This document shows positions 52,083-60,994 of a stretch of DNA of 64,000 nt, one piece after another. Origin of the DNA: Fusicatenibacter_A intestinipullorum (GTDB taxonomy: Bacteria > Bacillota > Negativicutes > Acidaminococcales > Acidaminococcaceae); assembly GCA_019117495.1 (NCBI GenBank), contig DWZP01000029.1, positions 1-64,000 on the forward strand. Reading direction: 5' to 3'. A program made the translations under genes and the position numbers. The notes beneath the pieces are model-generated. The model was not told the origin of the DNA and did not search any database. It saw nothing but the letters and a program-made list of their open reading frames with translations. Within the stretch, counting starts at the first letter, position 1. Every line of letters starts with the position of its first letter.

Positions 52083-52913
52083 ATGGAAACTTTGATTATG
52101 AGGGGAAAACCCGTTGCCGATGCTTACCGCGAAACCATTATGCAGCGTGTGGCCAATGCGCTTGGCAAAGGGCGTAAAGTAACGCTGGCAATTATTGTTG
52201 TTGGCGATGACCCGGCTTCGCACGTTTACAAAGACCGTTTAATGAAACTTGCTGAAAGTATGGGCATTTATGTTAAAGAACTTTTATATCCTGCCGATAC
52301 CAAACAGGAAGATTTGCTGCGCGACATTGCCCGCATGAACCACAACCGTTACGTTACCGGCGTACTGCCAATGATGCCGATGCCCAAACCGCTGGACAGC
52401 GATACAATCGGCGCGGCAGTTACCGCCAGCAAGGACGTGGACTGCCTGAACGTGAAAAACGTTGGCGATATGTACCTTGGCTATGGCAAAATGTCACCCT
52501 GTACGCCGCGCGCCTGCATGGCAACTTTGGAACATTACGGCATTGAACTGGAAGGCAAACATGCCGTTGTAATCGGCCGCAGCAATGTTGTAGGCAAACC
52601 GGTTGCCAATTTGCTTTTAAACAAAAACGCCACCGTTACCATTTGCCACAGCAAAACCAAAAACATTGCCGAAATTACCCGCCAGGCGAATATTATCGTT
52701 GCGGCAGTAGGCAAACCCTGCTTTGTAACGCCCGATATGATTAAAGAAGGCGCGGTTGTTGTAGACGTTGGCATTAACGCCGTTGACGGCAAACTGGTGG
52801 GTGATGTTGACCCTGCCGTTGTAGGCAAAGCTTCGGCTTACACTCCGGTGCCGGGCGGCATTGGCGTTGTAAGCAACATGATGGTAATGGATTTGCTTAC
52901 ACGCAATCAGTAA
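52083..52913 (+). CDS. folD: Methylene-THF dehydrogenase/cyclohydrolase
   Basis: 276 residues; interconverts 5,10-methylene-, methenyl- and 10-formyl-THF. YKDRLMKLAESMGI with catalytic Lys, PCTPRACMATLEHYGI, VVIGRSNVVGKPVANLLL (NAD(P) loop) and PVPGGIGVVSNMMVMD are conserved. In operon with fhs; AAGGAG before ATG. Confidence 0.97.
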   Translation: METLIMRGKPVADAYRETIMQRVANALGKGRKVTLAIIVVGDDPASHVYKDRLMKLAESMGIYVKELLYPADTKQEDLLRDIARMNHNRYVTGVLPMMPMPKPLDSDTIGAAVTASKDVDCLNVKNVGDMYLGYGKMSPCTPRACMATLEHYGIELEGKHAVVIGRSNVVGKPVANLLLNKNATVTICHSKTKNIAEITRQANIIVAAVGKPCFVTPDMIKEGAVVVDVGINAVDGKLVGDVDPAVVGKASAYTPVPGGIGVVSNMMVMDLLTRNQ

Positions 52914-52930
52914 CAGGGCGGCGCGTATAA

Positions 52931-53362
52931 ATGAAAAAATTTTTATGGCTGCTGCTGTTAGTGCTGTTTGCAGGTTTTATCTTTTTCAATTCTTCGCTGC
53001 CTGCGGAAACTTCATACAAAGCAAGCGGGCTGCTTGCCCAGTGGCTTGACAGCCTGTATGCCGCTATCGGCGACCCGATGCCGGTAGACCGTCTGGAGGC
53101 ACGCCTGCGCAAGCTGGCACATTTTGTGGAATTTGCCGTTCTGGCAATGATTATGGTTAATACCTTTATCAGCTGGCGCGTGTCCAACCGCGTGGCATCC
53201 GGCTATATCCTGTTTTTGGGGCTGGCCGTTGCCGTAGCGGATGAGTACATTCAGCTTTCGGTGCCGGGGCGTACGGCGCAGGTTACCGATATTGTGCTTG
53301 ATTTCTGCGGCGTGTTCATTATCTGGCTGTGCCGCGAAATATGGCTGTGGAGCAAAAAGTAG
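52931..53362 (+). CDS. VanZ-family membrane protein
   Basis: 143 residues with an N-terminal helix (LWLLLLVLFAGFIFFNSS) and three more, plus the family pattern RKLAHFVEFAVLAMIM, VAVADEYIQLSVPGR and DIVLDFCGVFI. VanZ relatives give low teicoplanin tolerance in some species; most have no known role. Ends the fhs-folD operon. Confidence 0.85.
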   Translation: MKKFLWLLLLVLFAGFIFFNSSLPAETSYKASGLLAQWLDSLYAAIGDPMPVDRLEARLRKLAHFVEFAVLAMIMVNTFISWRVSNRVASGYILFLGLAVAVADEYIQLSVPGRTAQVTDIVLDFCGVFIIWLCREIWLWSKK

Positions 53363-53396
53363 CGCAGCAAAATATAATAACAAAATACGTTGCAAA

Positions 53397-53427
53397 TAAA
53401 AAACACCGCTTTTACAGCGGTGTTTTT
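53397..53427. terminator. Terminator after vanZ-like gene
   Basis: aaaacaccgct/agcggtgtttt stem, loop tttac-like, A and T runs either side. Confidence 0.87.
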
Positions 53428-53517
53428 GCGTATAATATAAGTTTTAGTTATAATTTTTCTGCTTATTACATTTGTTCAAACAAAATATTTATCTTGATGC
53501 GGTGATGTGAAGTTAGG

Positions 53518-53666
53518 GCAAAAGGTTTGTATTATAAGGTCATAGATAAAAACTGCGGCGGCTGAAATTTTTAGTTTCAATCTTCGGGAGTCCGGCCGCA
53601 AAGCCCGGACGGAATCGGAGAAGCCGCAGCATTTTTACATGACCGCATTAATATAAACCTTTTGTC
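53518..53666. repeat. 149-base folded inverted-repeat element or structured RNA
   Basis: Outer arms 53518-53543 and 53639-53666 pair (gcaaaaggttt/aaaccttttgtc and ggtcat/atgacc perfectly, with mismatches between). An inner stem aaaaa-ctgcggc (53548-53559)/gccgcag-ca-ttttt (53623-53636) encloses two hairpins: tgaaa/tttca (53563-53579) and GTCCGG/CCGGAC (53590-53610). It fills the space between the vanZ terminator and the aldolase stop. No known RNA family recognised; a small mobile repeat is equally possible. Confidence 0.6.
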
Positions 53667-53692
53667 AGAAAGTTATTGCTATATTTACTTTC

Positions 53693-54727
53693 TTACAGCT
53701 CTTTAATAAACTTGCAAAGCTTGTCAACCGCATCCTGCGAGGTGGACCAGCTGGTGCAGATACGGGCAGCCACTCTGCCGTCAGGCAGGTTTTCATAAAG
53801 GCCGAGTTTAAAATGGTTGTTTATTTTTTCATACATTTCTTTGGTGATGATGATGAACTGCTGATTGGTTGGTGAATCAGTCAAGAATTCAAAGCCGCAT
53901 TCTTTAAGCACGGCTTTAATCTGCATGGCTGTATCAATGCCCTGTTTGCAGATACGGTAGTATAAACCGTTGGTGAACATGGCTTCAAACTGAATGCCAA
54001 GCAGGCGGCCTTTGGCAAGTACGCTGCCGCACTGTTTCATCAGCGGAATAAAATCTTCTTTAATGGCAGGGTTTAAAATAACTGCCGCTTCGCCGAACAG
54101 CATGCCGCATTTGGTGCCGCCAATGTAGAACACGTCGCAGTTATTGGCAATGTCCTGCATGGTAAAATCGCAGGCGGGAGAAGTAAGCCCGTAACCGAGG
54201 CGCGCACCGTCAATAAACAGGTATAAATTATACTGCTTGCATACGGCGTATAAATCTTCCAGTTCCTTTTTGCTGTACAGCGTGCCGGTTTCCGTAGGCT
54301 GCGAAATGTAAACCATTTTAGGCATTACAATATGCTCGCGGCTGGGGTCGTGCAGGTATTTTTCCTGTTCGGCAGCAATCTGGGCGGCGGTAATTTTGCC
54401 GTCCTCGTCGGGCACTACAAGCACCTTGTGGCCGCTGCGTTCAATGGCGCCTGCTTCGTGCGTGTTAATATGGCTGCGCGCAGTGCCGTAAACGCCGTGG
54501 AAGGGGCGCAGGGAGGCGGAGATAATCGTCAGGTTGGTCTGCGTGCCTGCCATCATAAAATAAACGTCCGCATCCGGGCGGCCGCATTCTTTCTGAATCA
54601 GCGCGCGGGCAGCTTCGCAGTATGCGTCCTCGCCGTAGCCTGCTGTTTCTTCAAGATTGGTTGCTCCCAAAACTTCTAAAATTTCCGGCGTGCAGCCGGT
54701 AGTGTAGTCACTGGTAAAATAATACAT
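53693..54727 (-). CDS. Low-specificity L-threonine aldolase family protein
   Basis: 344 residues, PLP fold-type I beta-eliminating lyase. FIDGARLGYGLTS and FYIGGTKCGMLFGEAAVI with the PLP lysine (about residue 200) are conserved. Cleaves threonine or allo-threonine to glycine and acetaldehyde; some relatives act on other beta-hydroxy amino acids. 17 bases after the dedA gene, so one leftward unit. Confidence 0.88.
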   Translation of the reverse strand: MYYFTSDYTTGCTPEILEVLGATNLEETAGYGEDAYCEAARALIQKECGRPDADVYFMMAGTQTNLTIISASLRPFHGVYGTARSHINTHEAGAIERSGHKVLVVPDEDGKITAAQIAAEQEKYLHDPSREHIVMPKMVYISQPTETGTLYSKKELEDLYAVCKQYNLYLFIDGARLGYGLTSPACDFTMQDIANNCDVFYIGGTKCGMLFGEAAVILNPAIKEDFIPLMKQCGSVLAKGRLLGIQFEAMFTNGLYYRICKQGIDTAMQIKAVLKECGFEFLTDSPTNQQFIIITKEMYEKINNHFKLGLYENLPDGRVAARICTSWSTSQDAVDKLCKFIKEL

Positions 54728-54744
54728 CTTTCAGCCTTCTTTCG

Positions 54745-55386
54745 TTATTTGGCACGCCTGCTGCGGATAACCTCAAAAATAATCGGGGTAAGCGAAAACA
54801 GGATAATGCCCATAGTTACATACGAAAAGTTTTGTTTGATAAACGGAATGTTGCCGAAAAAGTAGCCGCCGCCGAGGAATAAAAATACCCAGGTGCAGGC
54901 GCCGCTGACATTGTAAATGGCAAAGGTGCGGTAGTGCATGGTGCCGATGCCTGCTACAAAAGGCGCAAAGGTGCGCACAATCGGGGCAAAACGGGCCAGA
55001 AAAATAGCTTTGTGGCCGTGCTTTGCGTAAAAGTCTTCGGCTTTTTTTACGTACTCCGGCTTAATCAGCTTTGAATTGGCGGCAAGTATTTTATGCCCCA
55101 GGTGCCTGCCTATTTCGTAGTTGCAGGCATCGCCGGTAATTGCAGCCACAAGAAAAATAACGGCCAGAAGCGGCAGGCTGAGCCCTTCGGCAGATGCCGC
55201 CAGCGCGCCGCAGGCAAACAAAAGCGAATCGCCCGGCAGAAACGGCGTTACCACAAGCCCTGTTTCACAAAAAACAATAATGAACAAAAATGCGTAAATC
55301 CAGTGCCCGTAGGCTTCCATAACAACGGGCAGGTAACGGTCAAAATGCAGGATAAAATCGGCAATGTTGGAATAAATAGCTTCCAT
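54745..55386 (-). CDS. DedA-family membrane protein
   Basis: 213 residues from the ATG ending at 55386, which has GGAGGAG before it. Four or more helices and the DedA features FLPGDSLLFACGALAA, GRHLGHKILAANSK and RFAPIVRTFAPFVAGIG with essential arginines. DedA proteins include polyprenyl-phosphate and phospholipid translocases. Role here not specified by context. Confidence 0.9.
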   Translation of the reverse strand: MEAIYSNIADFILHFDRYLPVVMEAYGHWIYAFLFIIVFCETGLVVTPFLPGDSLLFACGALAASAEGLSLPLLAVIFLVAAITGDACNYEIGRHLGHKILAANSKLIKPEYVKKAEDFYAKHGHKAIFLARFAPIVRTFAPFVAGIGTMHYRTFAIYNVSGACTWVFLFLGGGYFFGNIPFIKQNFSYVTMGIILFSLTPIIFEVIRSRRAK

Positions 55387-55545
55387 CGGCTCCTCCTTAT
55401 ACAAAAACTAACAATATTTTAACATAAAGAAACAAAAAATAATAGAAAAATAATTTGTAAGCATAAGCTGACTTTGTGCTGTCACTTTATGTTATATGTG
55501 TTATAATAGCACTATAAAATTAAATTTGTATTAAAGGAGATTTTT

Positions 55546-56358
55546 ATGGATATTGAAGTAATAAAAGCAAAAATAGCCGAATTCAAGGCCAAAGGCTGCG
55601 AAGTTCCCGATATGGATATGATAAAAACGCCGGAACAGATTGAAGGCATCCGTGCGGCAGCCAAAATTAACAATGCCTGCCTTGATTTGATTGCCCAAAA
55701 AATTAAAGTCGGCATGACGACGGAAGAAATTGACGCGCTGGCGTATGATTTTATTACCAAGAGCGGTGGTATTCCTGCTTGCCTCGGTTTTTACGGCTTT
55801 CCTAAAAGCATCTGCACTTCGGTTAATGACCAGGTTTGCCACGGTATTCCCGATAAAACGGTGCTTAAAAGCGGCGACATTGTTAACGTTGACGTAACCA
55901 CTATTTACAACGGCTATTACGCAGATGCTTCGCGCATGTTTATGATTGGCAAGGTTTCCAAACCGAATCAGGATTTGGTTGCCATTACCAAAGAATGTAT
56001 GCGCCGCGGCGTGGAAGCCTGCAAACCGTGGGCGTTTATCGGCGATATCGGCGCTGCCATTGCCCCGTTTGCACGCAAGCACGGTTACAGCGTGGTAACA
56101 GAATTTGGCGGGCACGGCGTTGGCGTGGATTTTCACGAAGAACCTTTTGTGTGCCACGACAGCAAAAAAAATACCGGCATGCTGATGGTGCCGGGCATGG
56201 TATTTACGGTTGAGCCTATGATTAACGCCGGCCGCCGCGATGTGTTTATTGACGCTTCAAATGACTGGACTGTTTATACGCAGGACGGCAGCATGTCGGC
56301 CCAGTGGGAAAACACTGTGCTTGTTACAGATACCGGCGTGGAGGTACTGGCCTGGTAA
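55546..56358 (+). CDS. map: Type I methionine aminopeptidase
   Basis: 270 residues. The metal ligands are visible in VNVDVTTIYNGYYADASRMF, EFGGHGVGVDFHEEP and TVEPMI with a final Glu near AQWENTVLV. A 30-residue N-terminal extension precedes the catalytic domain; it has no zinc-finger cysteines. Removes the initiator Met. AAAGGAG before ATG; TATAAT at 55501-55506. Confidence 0.95.
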   Translation: MDIEVIKAKIAEFKAKGCEVPDMDMIKTPEQIEGIRAAAKINNACLDLIAQKIKVGMTTEEIDALAYDFITKSGGIPACLGFYGFPKSICTSVNDQVCHGIPDKTVLKSGDIVNVDVTTIYNGYYADASRMFMIGKVSKPNQDLVAITKECMRRGVEACKPWAFIGDIGAAIAPFARKHGYSVVTEFGGHGVGVDFHEEPFVCHDSKKNTGMLMVPGMVFTVEPMINAGRRDVFIDASNDWTVYTQDGSMSAQWENTVLVTDTGVEVLAW

Positions 56359-56407
56359 GGCGAAGCAGTACAAATTTATACTTTAGTTAAAACAAAATAC
56401 GCATAAA

Positions 56408-56438
56408 ATAAAAATCCCGCTTTTGGCGGGATTTTTTT
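56408..56438. terminator. Shared terminator of map and DUF805 gene
   Basis: aaaatcccgc/gcgggatttt stem with loop ttttg and T7; works for both convergent genes. Confidence 0.88.
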
Positions 56439-56444
56439 GTACAA

Positions 56445-57128
56445 TTATTTGCTTTCTTTGTTTTCGGTGCCGTCTTTAACTTCTGCCGCTGCTTTTTCGG
56501 CTTCGCGTTTGGCTTTAGCCTCCTGCATGGCGTCATAGCGGTCGTATTCGTCCCAGTCGGGATGCGCTTCGGCAATTTCGCGTTCCAGTTCTTCGTCGGC
56601 GCGTTTTTCTGCTTCGGCAGCTTCTTTGCGAGCCTTGGCTTCGGCACGGCGTTCTTCTTTGGTTTTCTTCTTTTCTTTTACGGGCTGGGGTACGGGGTCT
56701 TCGCCGAAGCGGTTAGGCCCTTTGGTGCCGCGGAAGAAAATCAGGAACAGATTGAAAAGCTGGGCAATGTAAAATAAAATTGCCGCTGCAAGGTCAATGG
56801 CGGTGTTGCCGGTGTTTACGGTGCTTAAAAGCGCGCCGGAACCCAGAAGCATCCACCAGCCGCTTAAATTAAGGTCGTGCAGGCGGCGCACGCCGAGCGA
56901 GATGCTGGCGATAATAAGCGGAATATAATAAACCCAGAACACCAGTGATTTGCGCACATTGGTGGCAAAATGCGCGGGGTCTTCCTTAAGGTGCGGTTCG
57001 GCGTTGATAACGATTAAAACAAAAAAGATACTGATGGCGCCAAGCATCATCAGGCGCATTAAAAAGGGCTTGCGGTTCAAACGCCCTTTAAAACTGAAAT
57101 AATCATGTTTAAACTCTTTTACTGTCAT
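56445..57128 (-). CDS. DUF805 membrane protein with charged tail
   Basis: 227 residues. DUF805 domain (residues 1-140) with the FSFKGRLNRKPF opening, GVRRLHDLNLSGWW and GTKGPNRFGEDP motifs and four helices. The last 80 residues are an Ala/Glu/Lys-rich, likely helical cytoplasmic tail (KEKKKTKEERRAEAKARKEA) that is longer than usual. Function unknown. Confidence 0.85.
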   Translation of the reverse strand: MTVKEFKHDYFSFKGRLNRKPFLMRLMMLGAISIFFVLIVINAEPHLKEDPAHFATNVRKSLVFWVYYIPLIIASISLGVRRLHDLNLSGWWMLLGSGALLSTVNTGNTAIDLAAAILFYIAQLFNLFLIFFRGTKGPNRFGEDPVPQPVKEKKKTKEERRAEAKARKEAAEAEKRADEELEREIAEAHPDWDEYDRYDAMQEAKAKREAEKAAAEVKDGTENKESK

Positions 57129-57182
57129 AAAAAACCTCCGGTCAAAATGTCATACAAAAAATTATATTCGCTGCGGGCGGCG

Positions 57183-57983
57183 TTATTCCTGCCTGTTTTT
57201 GTGTTTTTGCTGCCAAAATGCGTGGAATTTATCTGCCAGTTCAGTTTTGCCGCATTTGGCAGGCCAAAGTTCGGCATTGGCAAAACGCATGGCTGCCGCC
57301 AGATGGTCGTATGCTTCGGCGTTGAAGCCTTGCAGTGAGCGCAGCAGTTCTTTTGCTTCCTGGCGTTTGGTGTGGCCATCGTAGGGGCAGGGGTTTTTCA
57401 GCGGGCGCAGGTTAAGTTCGTCAACCATACTGATAATTTCCGCCTCGCGGTAATATAAAAGCGGGCGTATTAAGGTAAGCCCCGTGCGTGAAAGCGGCGT
57501 TACCGGCAGAAAGGTTTTAAGCTGCCCGCTGGCAACAAGGTTTAAAAAGAAGGTTTCCACGGCGTCATCATGGTGGTGCGCCCAGGCAACTTTGTTAAAG
57601 CCAAGCTCCAGCGCCGTGCGGTTGGTGGCAGCGCGGCGGAAATAAGCGCAGGTAAAGCACGGCGTGTTGGTACGGTGCTGCCACGCTTCGGTAACATCAA
57701 CTTTGCTGCTGTAATGTTTAAGCCCGTACTGCGCGCAGAAGCTTTCCAAATCAGCTTTGGGAAAATCACTGCTGAACATGGTATCAACCGTGTAGCAGGC
57801 GAGGTCAAACTTAAAAGGCGCATACTGCTGCACTTCGGCCAGCGCGGCCGTTAAAAACATACTGTCTTTGCCGCCGCTTAAGCCAATCAGCACGCGGTCG
57901 CCTTCCTTCAGCATTTCAAATTCTATTATGCAGCGCCACAGCTTGCCCAAAAGGGCTGCGGGCACAAAAGGTTTACGGCTCAT
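57183..57983 (-). CDS. TtcA/TilS-family PP-loop ATPase, likely tRNA thiolation
   Basis: 266 residues with the PP-loop GLSGGKDSMFLTAAL near 33-47 and a TtcA-like CFTCAYFRRAATNRTALELG. TtcA makes 2-thiocytidine in tRNA using cysteines on both sides. Here the second CxxC of E. coli TtcA is replaced by CPYDGHTKR, so the iron-sulfur chemistry may differ. TGGAGC-like weak ribosome site; single gene. RNA substrate is inferred. Confidence 0.78.
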   Translation of the reverse strand: MSRKPFVPAALLGKLWRCIIEFEMLKEGDRVLIGLSGGKDSMFLTAALAEVQQYAPFKFDLACYTVDTMFSSDFPKADLESFCAQYGLKHYSSKVDVTEAWQHRTNTPCFTCAYFRRAATNRTALELGFNKVAWAHHHDDAVETFFLNLVASGQLKTFLPVTPLSRTGLTLIRPLLYYREAEIISMVDELNLRPLKNPCPYDGHTKRQEAKELLRSLQGFNAEAYDHLAAAMRFANAELWPAKCGKTELADKFHAFWQQKHKNRQE

Positions 57984-58054
57984 AGCTGCTCCTTAAAACA
58001 GGGTAAAATTTATTAAGCGTTCCCATTATATCACAAAATTCTGCCGAAGCACAT

Positions 58055-58092
58055 AAAAAAGCACCCGTCTATAAAACGGATGCTTCTGTTTT
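58055..58092 (-). terminator. Terminator of aldo/keto reductase gene
   Basis: aaagcacccgt/acggatgctt stem with one mismatch, loop ctataaa, and U-run on the minus strand. Confidence 0.75.
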
Positions 58093-58098
58093 AACATA

Positions 58099-59217
58099 TC
58101 AGCCCAGGATTTCAGTAACCTTTACCAGTTCTTCGCGGATTTTAATATGCTGCGGGCAGGCTTTTTCGCAGGCGCCGCATTTAATGCATTCGGCGGCTTT
58201 CTTTTTGCCGTGGCCTGTAACAAGCCAGTTTTCCTGGTGTTTGGCAGCGGCCAAATCCTTATACAGCGTGTAATAGTTCATTGCCGTAAAGCTGCCGCTT
58301 ACGCCGATATTCATGGGGCAGACCTTGGCGCAGTAGTTGCAGGTGGTGCAGGGAATGAGCGGAATTTTTGCCAGCGCCTCCTGCGCCTGTTTCAGCGTTG
58401 CTTCTTCGGCGGCGGTAAGGCCTTTAAAATCCTTCATGTAAGAAAGGTTGTCCTGCATCTGCTCAACATTGCTCATGCCGCTGAGCACGGTAATAATGCC
58501 TTCCAGATGCGCAGCAAAGCGGATAGCCCAGCTTGCTACGGACATTTCCGGCTCGGCATCTTTTAAAATTTTCTGTACGCTTTCCGGCGGATTGGCGAGC
58601 ATGCCGCCCTTAACCGGTTCCATAATGATAACGGGCTTGCCGTGTTTGCGTGCAACTTCGTAGCAGCGGCGGCTTTGTACGGCAGGGTAATCCCAGTCGG
58701 CATAGTTAATTTGCAGCTGCACAAATTCCATTTCGGGGTGAGCGTTTAAAATGGCGTCCAGTTCTTCCGGCGTGGAGTGGAACGAAAAACCAACGTGCTT
58801 AATCAGCCCTTTGGCTTTTTGCTCCTGCACAAAGTCCCACATATTGTAATCGTCAAAATATTTGGTGCGGCTTTCGCCGAGGTTGTGCAGAAGGTAAAAA
58901 TCAAAATAGCCTGCGCCTGTTTGTTTTAAGCTGGTTTCAAACTGGTTAACTGCTTCTTCGCGCGTTTTGCAGTTAATCCAGGCGGCGTTTTTGGTTGCAA
59001 GCTGAAATTTTTCACGCGGGTAGCGTTCTACCAGCGCCTGGCGGATAGCGTCTTCGCTGCCGGGGTAGGCCCACGCCGTGTCAAAATAGGTAAAGCCAGC
59101 TTCCAGGAACATATCTACCATTTTTTTGGTCTGTTCAATGTCGATGGCCTCGCCGGTTTTCGGCAGGCGCATCAGCCCAAAACCGAGTTTTTTAATATCT
59201 TCGCCTAAATATGCCAT
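58099..59217 (-). CDS. Aldo/keto reductase with C-terminal ferredoxin domain
   Basis: 372 residues. TIM-barrel reductase (residues 1-280) with KLGFGLMRLPKTG, catalytic Tyr in FDTAWAYPGSEDA, and HNLGESR, followed by two iron-sulfur motifs CTTCNYCAKVCP (about 290) and CIKCGACEKACP (about 345). Such fusions are common in anaerobes and may take electrons from ferredoxin. Substrate unknown. AAGGGAT before ATG. Confidence 0.9.
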   Translation of the reverse strand: MAYLGEDIKKLGFGLMRLPKTGEAIDIEQTKKMVDMFLEAGFTYFDTAWAYPGSEDAIRQALVERYPREKFQLATKNAAWINCKTREEAVNQFETSLKQTGAGYFDFYLLHNLGESRTKYFDDYNMWDFVQEQKAKGLIKHVGFSFHSTPEELDAILNAHPEMEFVQLQINYADWDYPAVQSRRCYEVARKHGKPVIIMEPVKGGMLANPPESVQKILKDAEPEMSVASWAIRFAAHLEGIITVLSGMSNVEQMQDNLSYMKDFKGLTAAEEATLKQAQEALAKIPLIPCTTCNYCAKVCPMNIGVSGSFTAMNYYTLYKDLAAAKHQENWLVTGHGKKKAAECIKCGACEKACPQHIKIREELVKVTEILG

Positions 59218-59262
59218 AGTATCCCTTCTTTCAATTACTGCTTAGTATAATTATAAACTGCT

Positions 59263-60078
59263 TTATAAAAGTTTTAAAGTTCGAAGGCACTCCAGGGCAA
59301 TGGTTTCGCGCAGCGGCAGGTCTTTCGCCTCCGGCGTGTCCATGTTCAGTGCAAAAACATACAGTTTGCCTTTGGCTTCCACCCAGCCTACAAACCAGCC
59401 CACGGGCACGGCAATATTATCCGTCGCCCAGCCGGTTTTGCCGTGCAGGGTGTAAGCGTCCGTCTGTTTTAAAACGGTAATATCGCAAACCTGCTGCTGC
59501 GCCGCTGGCGGATACGGCAGTTTATGCTGCGCAAGTTTTGTTAAAAGCTGCACCTGCTCCAGCGCGCTGATTTTAAGCGGTCCTTCCAGCCAGAAACTGT
59601 CGATTTTACTGCCAATGCTTTCGTTGCCGTAGTGCAGCTTTTTAATGTTGGCCTGCATGCGTTCCGTACCGATGCGGCGCGCAAGTTCTTTATAGGCTGG
59701 CACCTGCGAAAGTTTTATGGCGCTGCGCAGGCTGGCGTCGGCTTTCCAGCTTTCAAGGTACACATGTTCGCCTCCGTAACGGTAAAAAACTTCGTCCGCA
59801 TCTTTAACTACGCCTTCGCTTAAACCGATAAGGCTGTTAAAAATTTTAAAAGTGCTGGCGGGGTAAAAACGCTCTGCCGCACGCCCGGCGTTGTGCAGCC
59901 AGTAACCGTTTTTCTGTACGTCATAAATTACAAGGGTGCCGTTTACGCCGCGGCGGTTAAATATATCGTCAAGCCTGCTGGTGTTCACGGGGCAGTCAAC
60001 GGGGCTTTCCGCGTAAGCGGCTGGCATAAAGCACAGGGCAATTATAAGCAAAACTAATAAATGTAAAATACGTTTCAT
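59263..60078 (-). CDS. Class D (OXA-type) beta-lactamase
   Basis: 271 residues with a signal peptide (cut near residue 23). All class D motifs are present: STFK (75-78, nucleophile Ser75 and Lys78 for carboxylation), SQV (124-126), YGN (150-152), WLEGPL (Trp163) and KTG (214-216). Length is typical. So the protein should hydrolyse beta-lactams in the periplasm; spectrum cannot be predicted. No insertion sequence, integron or regulator lies nearby, and base use looks native, so it seems a resident gene. Confidence 0.93.
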   Translation of the reverse strand: MKRILHLLVLLIIALCFMPAAYAESPVDCPVNTSRLDDIFNRRGVNGTLVIYDVQKNGYWLHNAGRAAERFYPASTFKIFNSLIGLSEGVVKDADEVFYRYGGEHVYLESWKADASLRSAIKLSQVPAYKELARRIGTERMQANIKKLHYGNESIGSKIDSFWLEGPLKISALEQVQLLTKLAQHKLPYPPAAQQQVCDITVLKQTDAYTLHGKTGWATDNIAVPVGWFVGWVEAKGKLYVFALNMDTPEAKDLPLRETIALECLRTLKLL

Positions 60079-60092
60079 GGTTCACCTCAAAC

Positions 60093-60119
60093 AAAAAGCG
60101 CCCGCAAGGGACGCTTTTA
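60093..60119 (-). terminator. Terminator of metNIQ operon
   Basis: aaaagcgcccg/gggacgctttt imperfect stem with loop caa and minus-strand U-run. Confidence 0.75.
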
Positions 60120-60130
60120 TTTTTAATATT

Positions 60131-60949
60131 TTATTTCCAGCCGACGGTAACGGAGCCTTTAAAGTGGTCATTAATGAACTGCTCAACTTCGGCGGACTGA
60201 TAGATTTTTTGCAGCTGCTTAATGCGCGGGTCGGCGGCATTTTCCTTTTTGGTTACAAAAATGTTGATGTACGGGGAAGCAGCGCCTTCAACCATCAAAG
60301 AATCCGTCATGGGGTTCAGCCCGGCAGGCAGAGCGTAGTTGGCGTTAATAACGGCAACGGTTACGTCCGGCAGGCTGCGGGGAATGGTAGCAGCATCAAG
60401 CTCAAGAAATTTATAGCCATGCGGGTTGCCGGTAATATCGGCAACGGAGGTGGTAACATCATTAATGTCCTTAACTTCAATTAATTTCTGTTCGGCAAGC
60501 AGCAAAAGCGCTCTGCCGCCGTTGGAAGGGTCATTCGGGATGCCGATTGTTGCGCCGTCGGGAATGGCTTCACCTTTTTTGATTTTATCGGAATAAACCG
60601 CCATGGGGAAGTTTACGGTTTTAAAAACTTCAACCAGTTCAAAGCCGGGTTCTTTTTTCAGCGTGGCGTCAAGGTAAGGCCTGTGCTGCATGCTGTTGGC
60701 AAAAATTTCGCCCTGCTGCAAGGCAATGTTCGGCGTTACAAAATCGTTAAATTCCACAACTTCTATATTTAAGCCGTCTTTGGCAGCCAGTTTTTTAACT
60801 TCGTCCATAATTTCGGCATGGGGGCCTGCGGTAACGCCTACCTTAACGGGTGCGGAAGTGTCCGCTGCTTTCTCGCTGCCGCCGCAGCCAAAAATACCGA
60901 GTGCCAGAGTGCCAACCGCCAGTGCGGCCAAAATTCTTTTTAATTTCAT
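60131..60949 (-). CDS. metQ: Methionine-binding lipoprotein MetQ
   Basis: 272 residues with lipobox GIFGC (Cys at about 22). NlpA/MetQ features: KVGVTAGPHAEIMDEVKKLA, VEFNDFVTPNIALQQGEI, NSMQHRPYLD and GATIGIPNDPSNGGRALLLL. Delivers methionine to MetNI. Third gene of the operon, 45 bases after metI. Confidence 0.95.
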   Translation of the reverse strand: MKLKRILAALAVGTLALGIFGCGGSEKAADTSAPVKVGVTAGPHAEIMDEVKKLAAKDGLNIEVVEFNDFVTPNIALQQGEIFANSMQHRPYLDATLKKEPGFELVEVFKTVNFPMAVYSDKIKKGEAIPDGATIGIPNDPSNGGRALLLLAEQKLIEVKDINDVTTSVADITGNPHGYKFLELDAATIPRSLPDVTVAVINANYALPAGLNPMTDSLMVEGAASPYINIFVTKKENAADPRIKQLQKIYQSAEVEQFINDHFKGSVTVGWK

Positions 60950-60994
60950 AGTAATCCTCCTCCAAAATATTAAAATTAAAATAAATTGCTAACA

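Noticed and set aside
53590..53615. CCGCAAAGCCCGG recalling the core of a c-di-GMP-I (GEMM) riboswitch
   Set aside because: The other conserved segment and the expected stem order are absent, and the downstream genes are convergent with respect to a possible leader, so I kept it only as an unclassified fold.
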